Under the pieces are notes generated by a model. That model had not been told where the DNA came from, did no database searches, and worked only from the letters and a program-made list of their open reading frames with translations. Source: Candidatus Omnitrophota bacterium (GTDB taxonomy: Bacteria; Omnitrophota; Gorgyraeia; Gygaellales; Profunditerraquicolaceae). From it: a DNA stretch of 45,969 nt. The stretch covers positions 1 through 45,969 of the forward strand of contig JAUYBI010000074.1 in NCBI GenBank assembly GCA_030693145.1, given 5' to 3'. The stretch's first letter is position 1, and each line of letters starts with the position of its first letter. Shown here one piece after another: positions 1 through 9,507 of the stretch. The position numbers and the translations under genes are program-made.

Positions 1-1
1 C

Positions 2-124
2 GATTGGATGACCACGCGGGATATTGCTTTCGTGGCCCGAAAATACAAGTCTGCTTCTGCGGGTAAAAATTCCCGCGGCAAAGGGTGCATAAGTTTGTTA
101 ACCGGGAGGGTACAATCATATTAA
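2..124 (+). CDS. C-terminal end of an unidentified protein, truncated by the window edge
   Basis: Open frame from the window start (DWMTTRDIAFVARKYKSASAGKNSRGKGCISLLTGRVQSY*) ending TAA at 122-124; no family recognised. Confidence 0.3.
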   Translation, partial: DWMTTRDIAFVARKYKSASAGKNSRGKGCISLLTGRVQSY

Positions 125-322
125 GAAAGAGCAACAAAAAGCTGGCTATTTAATGCTAATACCGCTGAAATTCCGCAAGGCCTGTTTACACAGAGGCCAC
201 TCATTTTGCTTAATAAGTCCAATACAGCTAAGTATCTATATCTATTCTTATTCGTTATGATAAAATAATATTTAGTAGTCCTCGTGAAGTAATAATAATT
301 TAAAATTGGCCAGGGAGGGATT

Positions 323-931
323 ATGAAAAGAAAGCTTTTTGTGTTTGTATTGTTGCTATTATTGATAGTGGATATAATGGGTTATGTAAATAAGGTAAAT
401 ATGAAGCCTCAAACAGCAGGAGAATGGCGTACATATATTCGGTATCGCCGGGATGAAGTTTTGCGCGACCTGTATAAAGCAGAGCCTCGGGCAAGATGGG
501 AGATCTTACGCGCAAAAGGATATGCAGTATTTACGAGTTTGAATGTAAACCTTCTTTTAGCCAGTGTTACAGGCGGAAGAGGGGTGGTCCACGAAAACGG
601 AATCTTTGGCAAGGAAACATTCATGCGTATGGCTCAGGGCGGTGTAGGTTTTGGTTTGGGAGTGAAGGATTTCCGCACAGTATTTATTTTTGATGATTGG
701 GCGGTGCTTGATAAGTTTTTAAATAGCGGTTGGCAGTTTGGTGCTGAAGCAGATGCTGCCGCTAAAGGCGGCGGAGCAGGAGCAGCGGTAAGCGGAGCGG
801 TAGCGGTTGCGCCCGGATTACGCGTGTATCAGCTTACCGAGAATGGGCTGGCGTTGCAAGCGACGGTGCACGGCACAAAGTTTTGGCGCGATGCCTATGT
901 TAATGGCGACAAAGGCGTTCAGGAAAATTAA
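323..931 (+). CDS. SYLF/Ysc84-domain lipid-binding protein, exported
   Basis: ORF with N-terminal hydrophobic segment; GGRGVV...GQGGVGFGLGVKDFRTVFIFDDW...FGAEADAAA pattern typical of SYLF/Ysc84 domains. Confidence 0.75.
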   Translation: MKRKLFVFVLLLLLIVDIMGYVNKVNMKPQTAGEWRTYIRYRRDEVLRDLYKAEPRARWEILRAKGYAVFTSLNVNLLLASVTGGRGVVHENGIFGKETFMRMAQGGVGFGLGVKDFRTVFIFDDWAVLDKFLNSGWQFGAEADAAAKGGGAGAAVSGAVAVAPGLRVYQLTENGLALQATVHGTKFWRDAYVNGDKGVQEN

Positions 932-968
932 GCCGTCATATTGTCGCGTGGAGAAGGGAGGGTATTGA

Positions 969-1928
969 ATGCAAAAGAAAATCAAGATTGTTATTCTAAT
1001 AATTGTTGCTATCTTTGGATTTTGCTTGGTTAGAGATTTTCTTGTCAAATCGCTTATAGGCAGCGTCGCAAGCAATGTTACTGGAGCCCCTACGCATATT
1101 GGCGGATTATCATTAAGTATTATCAAGCAGTCAGTCAGAATATCCGGCTTTAAGATGTATAACCCGAGGGGATTTTCTAGGGATATTCTAGTTGATATCC
1201 CTAAGATTGGCGTTACCTGTGATATGGGGGCATTGCTGAAGGGGAAGATTCACTTGAAACAGCTTGATATTGATTTAAAAGAATTAGGGCTTACAAAGAA
1301 CAAGGAAGGCAAGCTCAATGTTGATTCTCTGAAAATTATTGAAGATCAGAAGAATAAAAAGAAAAATGATGGTCAAAAACCAGCCAAAGAGATAGCTATT
1401 CAAATAGATGCGGTTAATTTGCATATGGGGCGAGTGGTGAATAAGGATTATAGCGTTAAGGAACTTCCGGTAATCAAAGTATACGATATCAATCTTAAAA
1501 AAACATATAAAAATATTACTAGTGTTCAGCAGCTTGCTGTTTTAATTATGGCGGAGCCTTTAAAAGCAGCGGGTATCCAGGGGGCGATAATTTATGGGGT
1601 GATGATGCTTACTAGTGTTGCGGCTTTACCGGTTGCTGCGGTATTTACTTTTGCCGGTAAAGATTATGCAGAAGCCGATTTTGATGCTTCCTGGGATTTA
1701 GCCTACGATATCGGTCTAAAACAACTGCAGAAAGCAGGTAAGATAAAGACACAAAACAAACAAAATGGAGTTATTGATGCCAATGTAAACGGTGCCGGTG
1801 TGACGCTTAAGCTTAAAAAGGTCACCAATAATAAAACGCATATTGTGGTTTCAGCGCGTAAATTCGGATTACCGCAACCAGAAATTAGCGCTGGAGTCTT
1901 GTATCGGATTTCTGATGAACTTAAGTAA
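969..1928 (+). CDS. AsmA-like envelope protein
   Basis: Single N-terminal TM followed by a TGAPTHIGGLSLSI...SGFKMYNPRGFS pattern as in AsmA/DUF748-like proteins. Confidence 0.6.
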   Translation: MQKKIKIVILIIVAIFGFCLVRDFLVKSLIGSVASNVTGAPTHIGGLSLSIIKQSVRISGFKMYNPRGFSRDILVDIPKIGVTCDMGALLKGKIHLKQLDIDLKELGLTKNKEGKLNVDSLKIIEDQKNKKKNDGQKPAKEIAIQIDAVNLHMGRVVNKDYSVKELPVIKVYDINLKKTYKNITSVQQLAVLIMAEPLKAAGIQGAIIYGVMMLTSVAALPVAAVFTFAGKDYAEADFDASWDLAYDIGLKQLQKAGKIKTQNKQNGVIDANVNGAGVTLKLKKVTNNKTHIVVSARKFGLPQPEISAGVLYRISDELK

Positions 1929-2215
1929 ACAGGTGCCTTCAGCTTCCCGGTAATTAAAGTAGATAAAGTAGATAGGATAAACGCGATGAAAATGCTGGGT
2001 CTTCAAACAACTATTTCTGCGGTAGTTAGCGGCACGCTTAACTCTGTTGACCATCAGAAAATATCATACCATCATTTTAAGAATGGCTGCCTTACGTTGA
2101 AGGCGCGGTAAAAGATATATTACCGGTAGTATTACATATACCCGGTTGTCCTCCGAATCCTTTGCAGATTATATCCTCCTTGAATGCTTTCTTGCAGCGT
2201 ATATAATGACACTAT

Positions 2216-2332
2216 AATAAACCCTGCGGACTTTTATCAATTACAATAGGGTGGGTTTAAACCTTGACTAACAATAGTAGGGTGGGTTTAAACCCACCCT
2301 ACTATTGTTAGTCAGTAAGGTTTGTTACACCA
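2216..2332. repeat. GTTTAAAC palindromic element, locus R1 (half unit plus a perfect 48-bp palindrome)
   Basis: gactaacaatagtagggtgggtttaaacccaccctactattgttagtc at 2266-2313 is a perfect palindrome; preceded by ataataaaccctgcggacttttatcaattacaatagggtgggtttaaacc. Confidence 0.95.
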
Positions 2333-2411
2333 CTGGAGATTTTATATTTGAAAAAAATATTTTATAGAGATATAATTAAGTAATCAAAAATCATAAAAAA
2401 GGGAGGAATAA

Positions 2412-3404
2412 ATGATTACAGATCTTACCGCCATTAACGAAAAAGTCCAGAAAGAAAGTTTATTCCTGCAAGCGCTTACAGCTGAAATAGGGAAAGTTAT
2501 TGTTGGCCAGAAGTATTTGATTGAGAGATTGCTTGTAGGGTTGCTGGCCAATGGCCATATCCTGGTGGAAGGGGTGCCGGGATTAGCCAAGACTCTCTCT
2601 ATTAAAACGCTGGCTGCCAGTATAAATACTAAATTCCAAAGGATCCAGTTTACCCCGGATCTTTTACCCGCGGATCTCATCGGAACCTTGATCTACAATC
2701 TCAAGGAGGGAATATTTTCTACTAAAAAAGGGCCAATCTTCGCTAATATTATCTTAGCGGATGAAATAAACCGCGCGCCGGCAAAGGTCCAAAGCGCCCT
2801 GTTGGAAGCGATGCAGGAAAGGCAGGTGACCATTGGTGAAAATACTTTTAAACTGGATGATCCTTTTTTAGTCATGGCTACTCAGAATCCCATCGAGCAA
2901 GAGGGCACCTACCCGCTTCCTGAGGCGCAGATTGACCGGTTTATGCTTAAAATTAATATTACTTATCCGAATTTAGAAGAAGAGCATCAGATCCTAAAAC
3001 GGATGAGCTTTACGGATAAGAAAAATGAAGTAAAAGCCGTCCTGGGGCCGGCGGATATTATCCGGGCGCGCAGCGTGGTGGATGAAGTGTATATGGATGA
3101 AAAAATAGAAAAGTATATTTTGGATATTGTATTTGCCACCAGGGATCCTAAAAAATATAAACTCGATGAGCTTTCAAGTTTAATTCAGTACGGCGCCAGC
3201 CCCCGGGCAACCATTAATTTGACTCTGGCTTCCAAGGCCTACGCTTTTATTCAGGGCCGGGGCTATGTGACTCCTCAGGATGTAAAATCAATTGGCCCGG
3301 ATGTTTTAAGGCACAGGATTATTGTGAGTTATGAAGCAGAAGCCGAGGAGAAGACAGCTGATGATATAATCAAAAAGATTTTTAGCGAAGTGAATGTTCC
3401 TTAA
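2412..3404 (+). CDS. MoxR-family AAA+ ATPase
   Basis: GVPGLAKT Walker A, LADEINRAPAKVQSALLEAMQE Walker B; RBS agggagg upstream. Confidence 0.95.
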   Translation: MITDLTAINEKVQKESLFLQALTAEIGKVIVGQKYLIERLLVGLLANGHILVEGVPGLAKTLSIKTLAASINTKFQRIQFTPDLLPADLIGTLIYNLKEGIFSTKKGPIFANIILADEINRAPAKVQSALLEAMQERQVTIGENTFKLDDPFLVMATQNPIEQEGTYPLPEAQIDRFMLKINITYPNLEEEHQILKRMSFTDKKNEVKAVLGPADIIRARSVVDEVYMDEKIEKYILDIVFATRDPKKYKLDELSSLIQYGASPRATINLTLASKAYAFIQGRGYVTPQDVKSIGPDVLRHRIIVSYEAEAEEKTADDIIKKIFSEVNVP

Positions 3405-3419
3405 CCATCTTTTAAGCTG

Positions 3420-4298
3420 ATGCTGCCTAAAGAAATATTACAGGAAATACGGCGGATCCAAATTACTACTTCCCGCATGGTCACGGATGTATTTGCCGGC
3501 CAGTACCAGAGTGTATTTAAAGGCAAGGGTATGGAATTTTATGAGGTGCGGGAGTATTCTCCGGGAGATGAGATCCGTTCTATTGATTGGAATGTTACCG
3601 CGCGCACCGGCCATCTCTTTGTAAAGAAGTTTGTGGAAGAACGCGAGCTGACCGTGATGCTCTTGTTAGATATGTCTGCCTCTTCCTATTTTGGAACAAA
3701 AGGGCAGTTAAAAATGCAGCTGGCGGCAAAGCTCTGCTCTCTTTTGGCGTTTTCCGCGATTAAAAATAATGATAAAGTGGGCTTTATCGCTTTTACGGAC
3801 AGGATAGAAAAGTTTATCCCTCCGAGAAAAGGCATCCGCCATGTCTTGCGCGTTATCCGTGAAGCGCTCTATTTTAAACCTCAAGGCACAGGTACGGATA
3901 TTAGCGTGGCTTTAGAATACCTTAATCGCGTAACCACCCGTAAGGCCGTTACTTTTGTGATCTCAGATTTTTTCTCGCCGGATTTTAAGAAAATGCTGGC
4001 CGTGGCCAATAAACGCCATGATATTGTCGCCGTAACCATTACTGACCCCCGGGAGCTGGAGTTTCCCGATATGGGGTTGGTAAAATTATTTGATCCGGAG
4101 AAAAAGCGAGATTTTATTTTAGATACATCAGACAAAATGCTGCGCCAGGAATACGCGCGGAAAAATCAGCAAAGGATCAGGGAAAGAGAATCGCTTTTTT
4201 GTTCTTTGCGTGTCGATACCATCGATGTGCGTACGGATATACCCTACGCGCAAAGCTTATTGAAATTCTTTAAATCCCGCGAGAGGAGAAGGCGTTAA
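3420..4298 (+). CDS. DUF58 domain protein
   Basis: GxGxEFYEVREYSPGDEIRSIDWNVTARTGHLFVKKFVEERE motif; follows MoxR. Confidence 0.93.
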   Translation: MLPKEILQEIRRIQITTSRMVTDVFAGQYQSVFKGKGMEFYEVREYSPGDEIRSIDWNVTARTGHLFVKKFVEERELTVMLLLDMSASSYFGTKGQLKMQLAAKLCSLLAFSAIKNNDKVGFIAFTDRIEKFIPPRKGIRHVLRVIREALYFKPQGTGTDISVALEYLNRVTTRKAVTFVISDFFSPDFKKMLAVANKRHDIVAVTITDPRELEFPDMGLVKLFDPEKKRDFILDTSDKMLRQEYARKNQQRIRERESLFCSLRVDTIDVRTDIPYAQSLLKFFKSRERRRR

Positions 4299-4807
4299 TG
4301 CATGAAGCACTGCGTGATATTAAAGGCCCGTTAAGTTTAAGCGGCCGCTTGAATATCTTTTTGTTGTTGTTGATTTTAGTTCTTTTAGCTATTGCGGTAT
4401 TTTATTTTAAATTTTTATCCGGAAGAAAGAAAACTCCCGTAATTGTTCTTCAAAAATCAGCCGATGAACTCGCCTATGAACAGTTGGAAAAACTCAAAGC
4501 CAAAGATCTCATCCGGCAAGGTAAGATCAAAGAATATTACAGTGAAGTCTCGGATATTATCCGGCATTATCTGGAAAATAGATTTTTACTAAAAGCTCCG
4601 GAGATGACCACAGAAGAATTCTTATTCTATGTTCGCGATTACAGCCAATTGCTCAGCGGACACAAAACTTTATTAAAGGAATTCCTTCTGGCATGTGACC
4701 TGGTTAAATTCGCAAAATATCTTCCGCCAATTGAAGAGATGAACGCGATTTTCGTATCCGCTAAGAAATTGGTAGATGAGACAAAAGAGGAAATACCTGC
4801 AAAGTGA
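4298..4807 (+). CDS. Membrane protein of the MoxR/Bat operon (DUF4381-like)
   Basis: One TM then an IKEYYSEVSDIIRHYLENRFLLKAPEMTTEEFL pattern; overlaps neighbours. Confidence 0.7.
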   Translation: MHEALRDIKGPLSLSGRLNIFLLLLILVLLAIAVFYFKFLSGRKKTPVIVLQKSADELAYEQLEKLKAKDLIRQGKIKEYYSEVSDIIRHYLENRFLLKAPEMTTEEFLFYVRDYSQLLSGHKTLLKEFLLACDLVKFAKYLPPIEEMNAIFVSAKKLVDETKEEIPAK

Positions 4808-5799
4808 TTTTTCATAGCCCGTTATTTCTATTTTTATTGCCGCTTGCTGTTCTCATAATTATTTATGCCCGCCAGCAAAATCTATCCAGCGGGTTTAAAT
4901 TTTCCTCGGAGGAGCTTATCCGGGATTTAAAGCCAACTTTTAAAGTGCTCTTGAGCCAAAAAATTATTTATCTGCGGTTAATGGCAGCGGCATTGATCAT
5001 TCTGGCTTTAGCCCGTTTGCAATCGCCAATAGCAGATTCCAAGATTACCACTGAAGGCGTGGATATTGTTTTAGCCCTGGATTCATCGACAAGTATGTTG
5101 GCTGAAGATTTTAAAATAAACGGCAAAAGAGAAAGCAGGGTCGAAGTAATCAAGGAGGCAGCAAGAAATTTTATTAAAGGAAGAAAAAATGACCGTATGG
5201 CTATTGTTACTTTTGCTGCCCGGGCTTATACGGTTTGTCCGCTTACTTTAGATTATAATTGGCTGGTTACTAATTTACAGAGGGTAAGATCGGGGATGTT
5301 AGAAGACGGAACGGCGGTTGGTTCAGGGATTGCTGCTTCTTTAAACCGTTTAAAAAATAGTAAGGCTAAAAGTAAGGTAATTATCCTGCTTACTGACGGA
5401 CGCAATAATCTGGGAACAATTTCTCCTTTAACCGCAGCGGAAGCGGCAAAAGCCCTAAAAGTCAAAATCTATACCATCGGCGCAGGGGGCAAGGGCCCGG
5501 TGCCTTATCCGGCGCGAGATTTTTTTGGCAATAAGGCTTATCAGCAAATAGAGGTAGATTTGGATGAGGATACTTTAACTAAAATCGCTGCGATTACCGG
5601 AGCTAAATTTTATCGGGCAACAGATACCGAAAGTTTACGCGAAATTTACGGCGAAATCGACAAGCTGGAGAAGACGCCGATGCAAGAGAAGGGGTATTTG
5701 CAATACCATGAATTATTTCCGTTATTTCTTATTCCGGGGATAGGGTTATTGATTTTAGAAATATTTTTATCGAATACGGTTTTAAGAAAGGTGCCTTAG
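4804..5799 (+). CDS. batA: BatA-like VWA domain membrane protein (GTG start)
   Basis: DIVLALDSSTSMLAEDF MIDAS motif, N- and C-terminal TMs. Confidence 0.88.
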   Translation: MIFHSPLFLFLLPLAVLIIIYARQQNLSSGFKFSSEELIRDLKPTFKVLLSQKIIYLRLMAAALIILALARLQSPIADSKITTEGVDIVLALDSSTSMLAEDFKINGKRESRVEVIKEAARNFIKGRKNDRMAIVTFAARAYTVCPLTLDYNWLVTNLQRVRSGMLEDGTAVGSGIAASLNRLKNSKAKSKVIILLTDGRNNLGTISPLTAAEAAKALKVKIYTIGAGGKGPVPYPARDFFGNKAYQQIEVDLDEDTLTKIAAITGAKFYRATDTESLREIYGEIDKLEKTPMQEKGYLQYHELFPLFLIPGIGLLILEIFLSNTVLRKVP

Positions 5800-6798
5800 A
5801 TGCGGTTTGCGCAACCTTATTTTACGCTGTTTATTTTTGTTATCCTGGGCTTAATCTTGTTTTATCTCTGGGCTTTTAGGATGCGTAAAAGGACTCAAGG
5901 CAAATTTGCGCAAAAAGGTTTGTTGGTTGAGCTGTTGGCGCAAGTTGATCCCGGCAGGCAAAGAATAAAAGCAATTTTAATGATCTTAGGATTAACGTTC
6001 TGTTTTTTTGCTTTACTGCGTCCGCAACGGGGATTTAAATGGCAGGAGGTAAAGCGTAAAGGCCTGGATATAATCATCGCGTTGGATACTTCAAAAAGTA
6101 TGTTGGCCAGTGATATAAAGCCCAGCCGCCTGGAGCGGGCTAAGCTAGCCATCGGCGATTTTACGCAGAATCTTAAAGAGGATAGGGTTGGCTTGATTGC
6201 TTTTGCCGGAAGCGCGTTTTTAAGCTGTCCTTTGACTATTGATTACGGCGGATTTTTGTTGTCCTTGGAAAATGTAGATGTTCATACTATTCCCAGAGGA
6301 GGAACTTCTATTTCCAGCGCGATAAAAGAAGCAATGCGCAGCTATCCTGCCGGAGAGTCGAAATTTAAAGTATTAATTATTATCACGGATGGCGAGGATC
6401 ATGATGGTGATGCGCTTGGGCTTGCCCAGGAAGCTAAAAAAGAAGGTATAATTATTTGTTGTATCGGCATCGGCACTAAGGAAGGAGAATTGGTTTTCCT
6501 GAAGCAGGAGGATGGTAGAAAGGAATTTTTGAAAGATAATGCAGGTAATGCCGTTAAATCCAGTTTGAATGAGGATCTTCTGCAAAAAATCTCCCTGGCC
6601 ACCGGGGGCACGTATATTCGTTCCACCAATACTAATTTTGGCTTGGATCTGCTTTATCAGGGAAGATTATCAAAAATGGAAAAACGTGTATTTGAGGGTA
6701 AAATGAACAAGCTTTATGAGGAAAAGTTTCAGCTCCCGTTACTGTTGGGATTAATCTTAATTTTGTTAGAAATAATAATTAGCGATAGAAAAAAATGA
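5800..6798 (+). CDS. batB: BatB-like VWA domain membrane protein
   Basis: DIIIALDTSKSMLASDIKPSRLERAK, VWA fold plus TMs; adjacent to batA. Confidence 0.88.
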   Translation: MRFAQPYFTLFIFVILGLILFYLWAFRMRKRTQGKFAQKGLLVELLAQVDPGRQRIKAILMILGLTFCFFALLRPQRGFKWQEVKRKGLDIIIALDTSKSMLASDIKPSRLERAKLAIGDFTQNLKEDRVGLIAFAGSAFLSCPLTIDYGGFLLSLENVDVHTIPRGGTSISSAIKEAMRSYPAGESKFKVLIIITDGEDHDGDALGLAQEAKKEGIIICCIGIGTKEGELVFLKQEDGRKEFLKDNAGNAVKSSLNEDLLQKISLATGGTYIRSTNTNFGLDLLYQGRLSKMEKRVFEGKMNKLYEEKFQLPLLLGLILILLEIIISDRKK

Positions 6799-6808
6799 CA
6801 TTATATTA

Positions 6809-6886
6809 AACTCTGCTGACTTTCAATAGGGTGGGTTTAAACCCACCCTACTATTGAAAGTCAGTAAGGTTTGTTACGCTGTCAAA
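6809..6886. repeat. GTTTAAAC palindromic element, locus R2 (inside the bat operon)
   Basis: ctgactttcaatagggtgggtttaaacccaccctactattgaaagtcag; left arm lacks 3 nt relative to the right arm. Confidence 0.93.
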
Positions 6887-6895
6887 AAAATACAG

Positions 6896-7687
6896 ATGAT
6901 GAAAAAAATAATTTTTAGCGGTATAATTATAACCTGTATCTGGCAGGCTCAAGCATCGGCTGCCTCTGTCGCCGGGGCGGTAGAAAAAGGAAACCGGCTC
7001 TATTATGACCAGAAATACCAAGATGCTTCCAAATATTACGATCAGGCGCTTGCTCAACAGCCGGATTCAGCGATTATAAACTTTAACGCCGGCGCAGCCC
7101 AATATAAAACTAAAGAGTACCAAAAAGCAAATAGTTCTTTCGAGCAATCTTTAATCACTGAAGATCGGGGATTGGAAGCCAAGGCAAATTATAATCTGGG
7201 AAATTCCAAATATATGCTAGGATTATCAAAAGAGAACACGGAACTTTCTATAGCCGTGCAGTTATTGGAGGGGGCGCTTAATAATTACACGAGGGCGCAG
7301 GAATTAGCTCTTAAAGATGAAGATGTAAAAGTAAACTATAAGATTGTCCAAGAAAAACTTAAAGAAATTAAAGAAAAATTAAAGCAGCAGCCGCAAGAGA
7401 ACCGGGAACAGAAAACAGAGGACGGAAAACAGGATCAAGAAAAGAAAAAGGCTGACCAACAGCAAGGCCAGGATCAGCAAGGCCAGGATAGGCAGCCTCA
7501 GCAGTCCGGGCAAGAAGGCCAAGAAAAGCCCGGGCAATCTGCTTCAGCTCAGCCGCCAGAGCCAAAAGAAATGTCTAAAGAAGAAGCAAATATGCTGCTG
7601 GAAGGCTACCGGCAGGAAGAAAATACTACCGGCATGCTTAAGGATGACAGAAAAGGCACAGAAGAGAAGGTCTTAAAGGATTGGTAA
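6896..7687 (+). CDS. batC: TPR protein, BatC-like
   Basis: Signal peptide MMKKIIFSGIIITCIWQAQASA, TPR repeats, Q/E/K-rich tail. The track start (TTG at 6854) lies in repeat R2; ATG 6896 or 6899 is preferred. Confidence 0.82.
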   Translation: MMKKIIFSGIIITCIWQAQASAASVAGAVEKGNRLYYDQKYQDASKYYDQALAQQPDSAIINFNAGAAQYKTKEYQKANSSFEQSLITEDRGLEAKANYNLGNSKYMLGLSKENTELSIAVQLLEGALNNYTRAQELALKDEDVKVNYKIVQEKLKEIKEKLKQQPQENREQKTEDGKQDQEKKKADQQQGQDQQGQDRQPQQSGQEGQEKPGQSASAQPPEPKEMSKEEANMLLEGYRQEENTTGMLKDDRKGTEEKVLKDW

Positions 7688-9507
7688 TGAAAATATTTAG
7701 AATAGCGAAAATTTTTATCGCTTTAACTTTTTTACTGTATACGCATGTTTTGGCTAAAGATATTAATTTTGAGGCCACGGTAAATAGCAATAAAGCCGGT
7801 TTAGGGCAGTCGCTGGAGCTGAACTTAACCTTTGACGGCTCACAAAACGTGCCTGTTCCGGAAATATCGGCTATCGAAGGATTTCAGGTGCGTTATTTAG
7901 GCCCCTCTACCAGAATGTCAATTATCAACGGACAGGCATCTAGCTCGGTTACTTATGTTTATACGCTTTTGCCGGCTAAGGTAGGGGTATTTAAGATCGG
8001 GCCTTTTAGATTTGAGCATAATGGTAATACCTATAATTCCAATACGATTAATATTGAAGTTTTAGAAGAAGCAGCGCAGGCGCAAAACCCATCTTCTCAG
8101 GAAGGGCTTTCTCAGGCCAAGGATCTGCAGGAGAGGATATTCTTAAAGCTGCAGTTGGAAAAGGATAAAGTTTATCTTAATGAAGTAATTCCCATTACGA
8201 TTAAATTGTTGGTTAATAAATTAGGGGTTAGGGATATTCAATTTCCGCGATTTAATCATGATGGTTTTTCGGTGGGTGAATTTGGGACGCCCCGACAATA
8301 TCAGGAAGTTATCGGCGGGATAAATTACGAGGTTATTGAATTTAAGAGTACTATTTTTGGATTAAAGCCCGGGGAATTCCGTCTTGGCCCGGCTACTATG
8401 CAGTGTAATCTTATTACTAGAAAACAGGCCAATCGTCAAAGGCCTGCTGCTTTTGACGATTTCTTTAACTCCGATGTTTTTGATAACTTTTTTGGCGGAT
8501 ACCAAGCTTATCCGCTGAATTTAAAATCAGTGGATATCCCGGTAATAGTTTTATCTTTGCCTACGGAAAATAAGCCTGAAGGTTTTTCAGGCGCATTAGG
8601 GGTTTTTGATCTTCAAGCATCGGTAAGCCCAGTGGAAGTAAAAGTTGGGGATCCGCTTACCTTAAAAGCAGTGGTTACCGGCCAGGGTAATTTTAATACC
8701 GTAAACTTACCAGCCGGCAGCCTGGGTGATGATTTTAAAGTTTATGAACCTCAGATTAAGCAGGATAAAGATGCTAAAACATTTGATCAGGTGTTTATTC
8801 CTTTGAATACTTCCGTAAAAGAAATACCGGCAATGAGCTTTAATTTCTTTAATCCGCAAGCCGGAGTTTATGCGACAATTACCAGGGGGCCGTTTCCGAT
8901 CAAGGTAATTAAGCCGGATAAAGCTGAGGAGTTTAAGATAACCGAAAGCAAACAGCCCGCTCCTGCCTTGACTAAAGAGGAGAAATTAGGAAGGGATATA
9001 ATTTATATCAAAGATAATCCCGGCCAATTAAGAAAAAAAGGAGAGTATCTTTATAAGCATAAAATATTTTTGTGGTTACAGGTTATTCCTTTGTTATTTT
9101 ATCTGTTGATGGTAACTTGGCATGCGCGCAAGAGAAAACTTGCCACAGATGTAAAATACGCCAGGCAGCTTTTAGCTCCCCGGAGGGCAAAAGCAGGTAT
9201 CGCCAGGGCAAGAGGGCTTCTGGAGAAAGGCAGTGCCGGAGAATTCTATGATGCTCTGTTTGGGGTACTTCAGGAATACTTGGGCAATAAGTTCCATTTA
9301 CCTTCAAAAGGCATAACCATAAGCATTATCGATGAACAGCTTAAGCATAAAAGCATCCCCGAAGAGATTTTGGTTAATTTAAGGAATATTTTTTCTGAAT
9401 GTGATATCGTCCGCTACGCGGCTTCGCAGTTAACTAAAGAAAATATGCAGAATTCTCTAAAGAGATTAGAAGAGATAATTGACTATTTACAGAGAAATAG
9501 AGTATGA
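7681..9507 (+). CDS. batD: BatD oxygen-tolerance-type protein
   Basis: Signal peptide, beta-rich repeats (FEATVNSNKAGLGQSLELNLTFDGSQ), C-terminal TM; operon context. Confidence 0.85.
   Translation: MVMKIFRIAKIFIALTFLLYTHVLAKDINFEATVNSNKAGLGQSLELNLTFDGSQNVPVPEISAIEGFQVRYLGPSTRMSIINGQASSSVTYVYTLLPAKVGVFKIGPFRFEHNGNTYNSNTINIEVLEEAAQAQNPSSQEGLSQAKDLQERIFLKLQLEKDKVYLNEVIPITIKLLVNKLGVRDIQFPRFNHDGFSVGEFGTPRQYQEVIGGINYEVIEFKSTIFGLKPGEFRLGPATMQCNLITRKQANRQRPAAFDDFFNSDVFDNFFGGYQAYPLNLKSVDIPVIVLSLPTENKPEGFSGALGVFDLQASVSPVEVKVGDPLTLKAVVTGQGNFNTVNLPAGSLGDDFKVYEPQIKQDKDAKTFDQVFIPLNTSVKEIPAMSFNFFNPQAGVYATITRGPFPIKVIKPDKAEEFKITESKQPAPALTKEEKLGRDIIYIKDNPGQLRKKGEYLYKHKIFLWLQVIPLLFYLLMVTWHARKRKLATDVKYARQLLAPRRAKAGIARARGLLEKGSAGEFYDALFGVLQEYLGNKFHLPSKGITISIIDEQLKHKSIPEEILVNLRNIFSECDIVRYAASQLTKENMQNSLKRLEEIIDYLQRNRV

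Noticed and set aside
2266-2313. Perfect palindrome as a simple intrinsic terminator
   Set aside because: No T tract follows, arms have no loop, and the same sequence recurs with outer inverted repeats, so a mobile/repeat family is the better description, although termination activity is not excluded.
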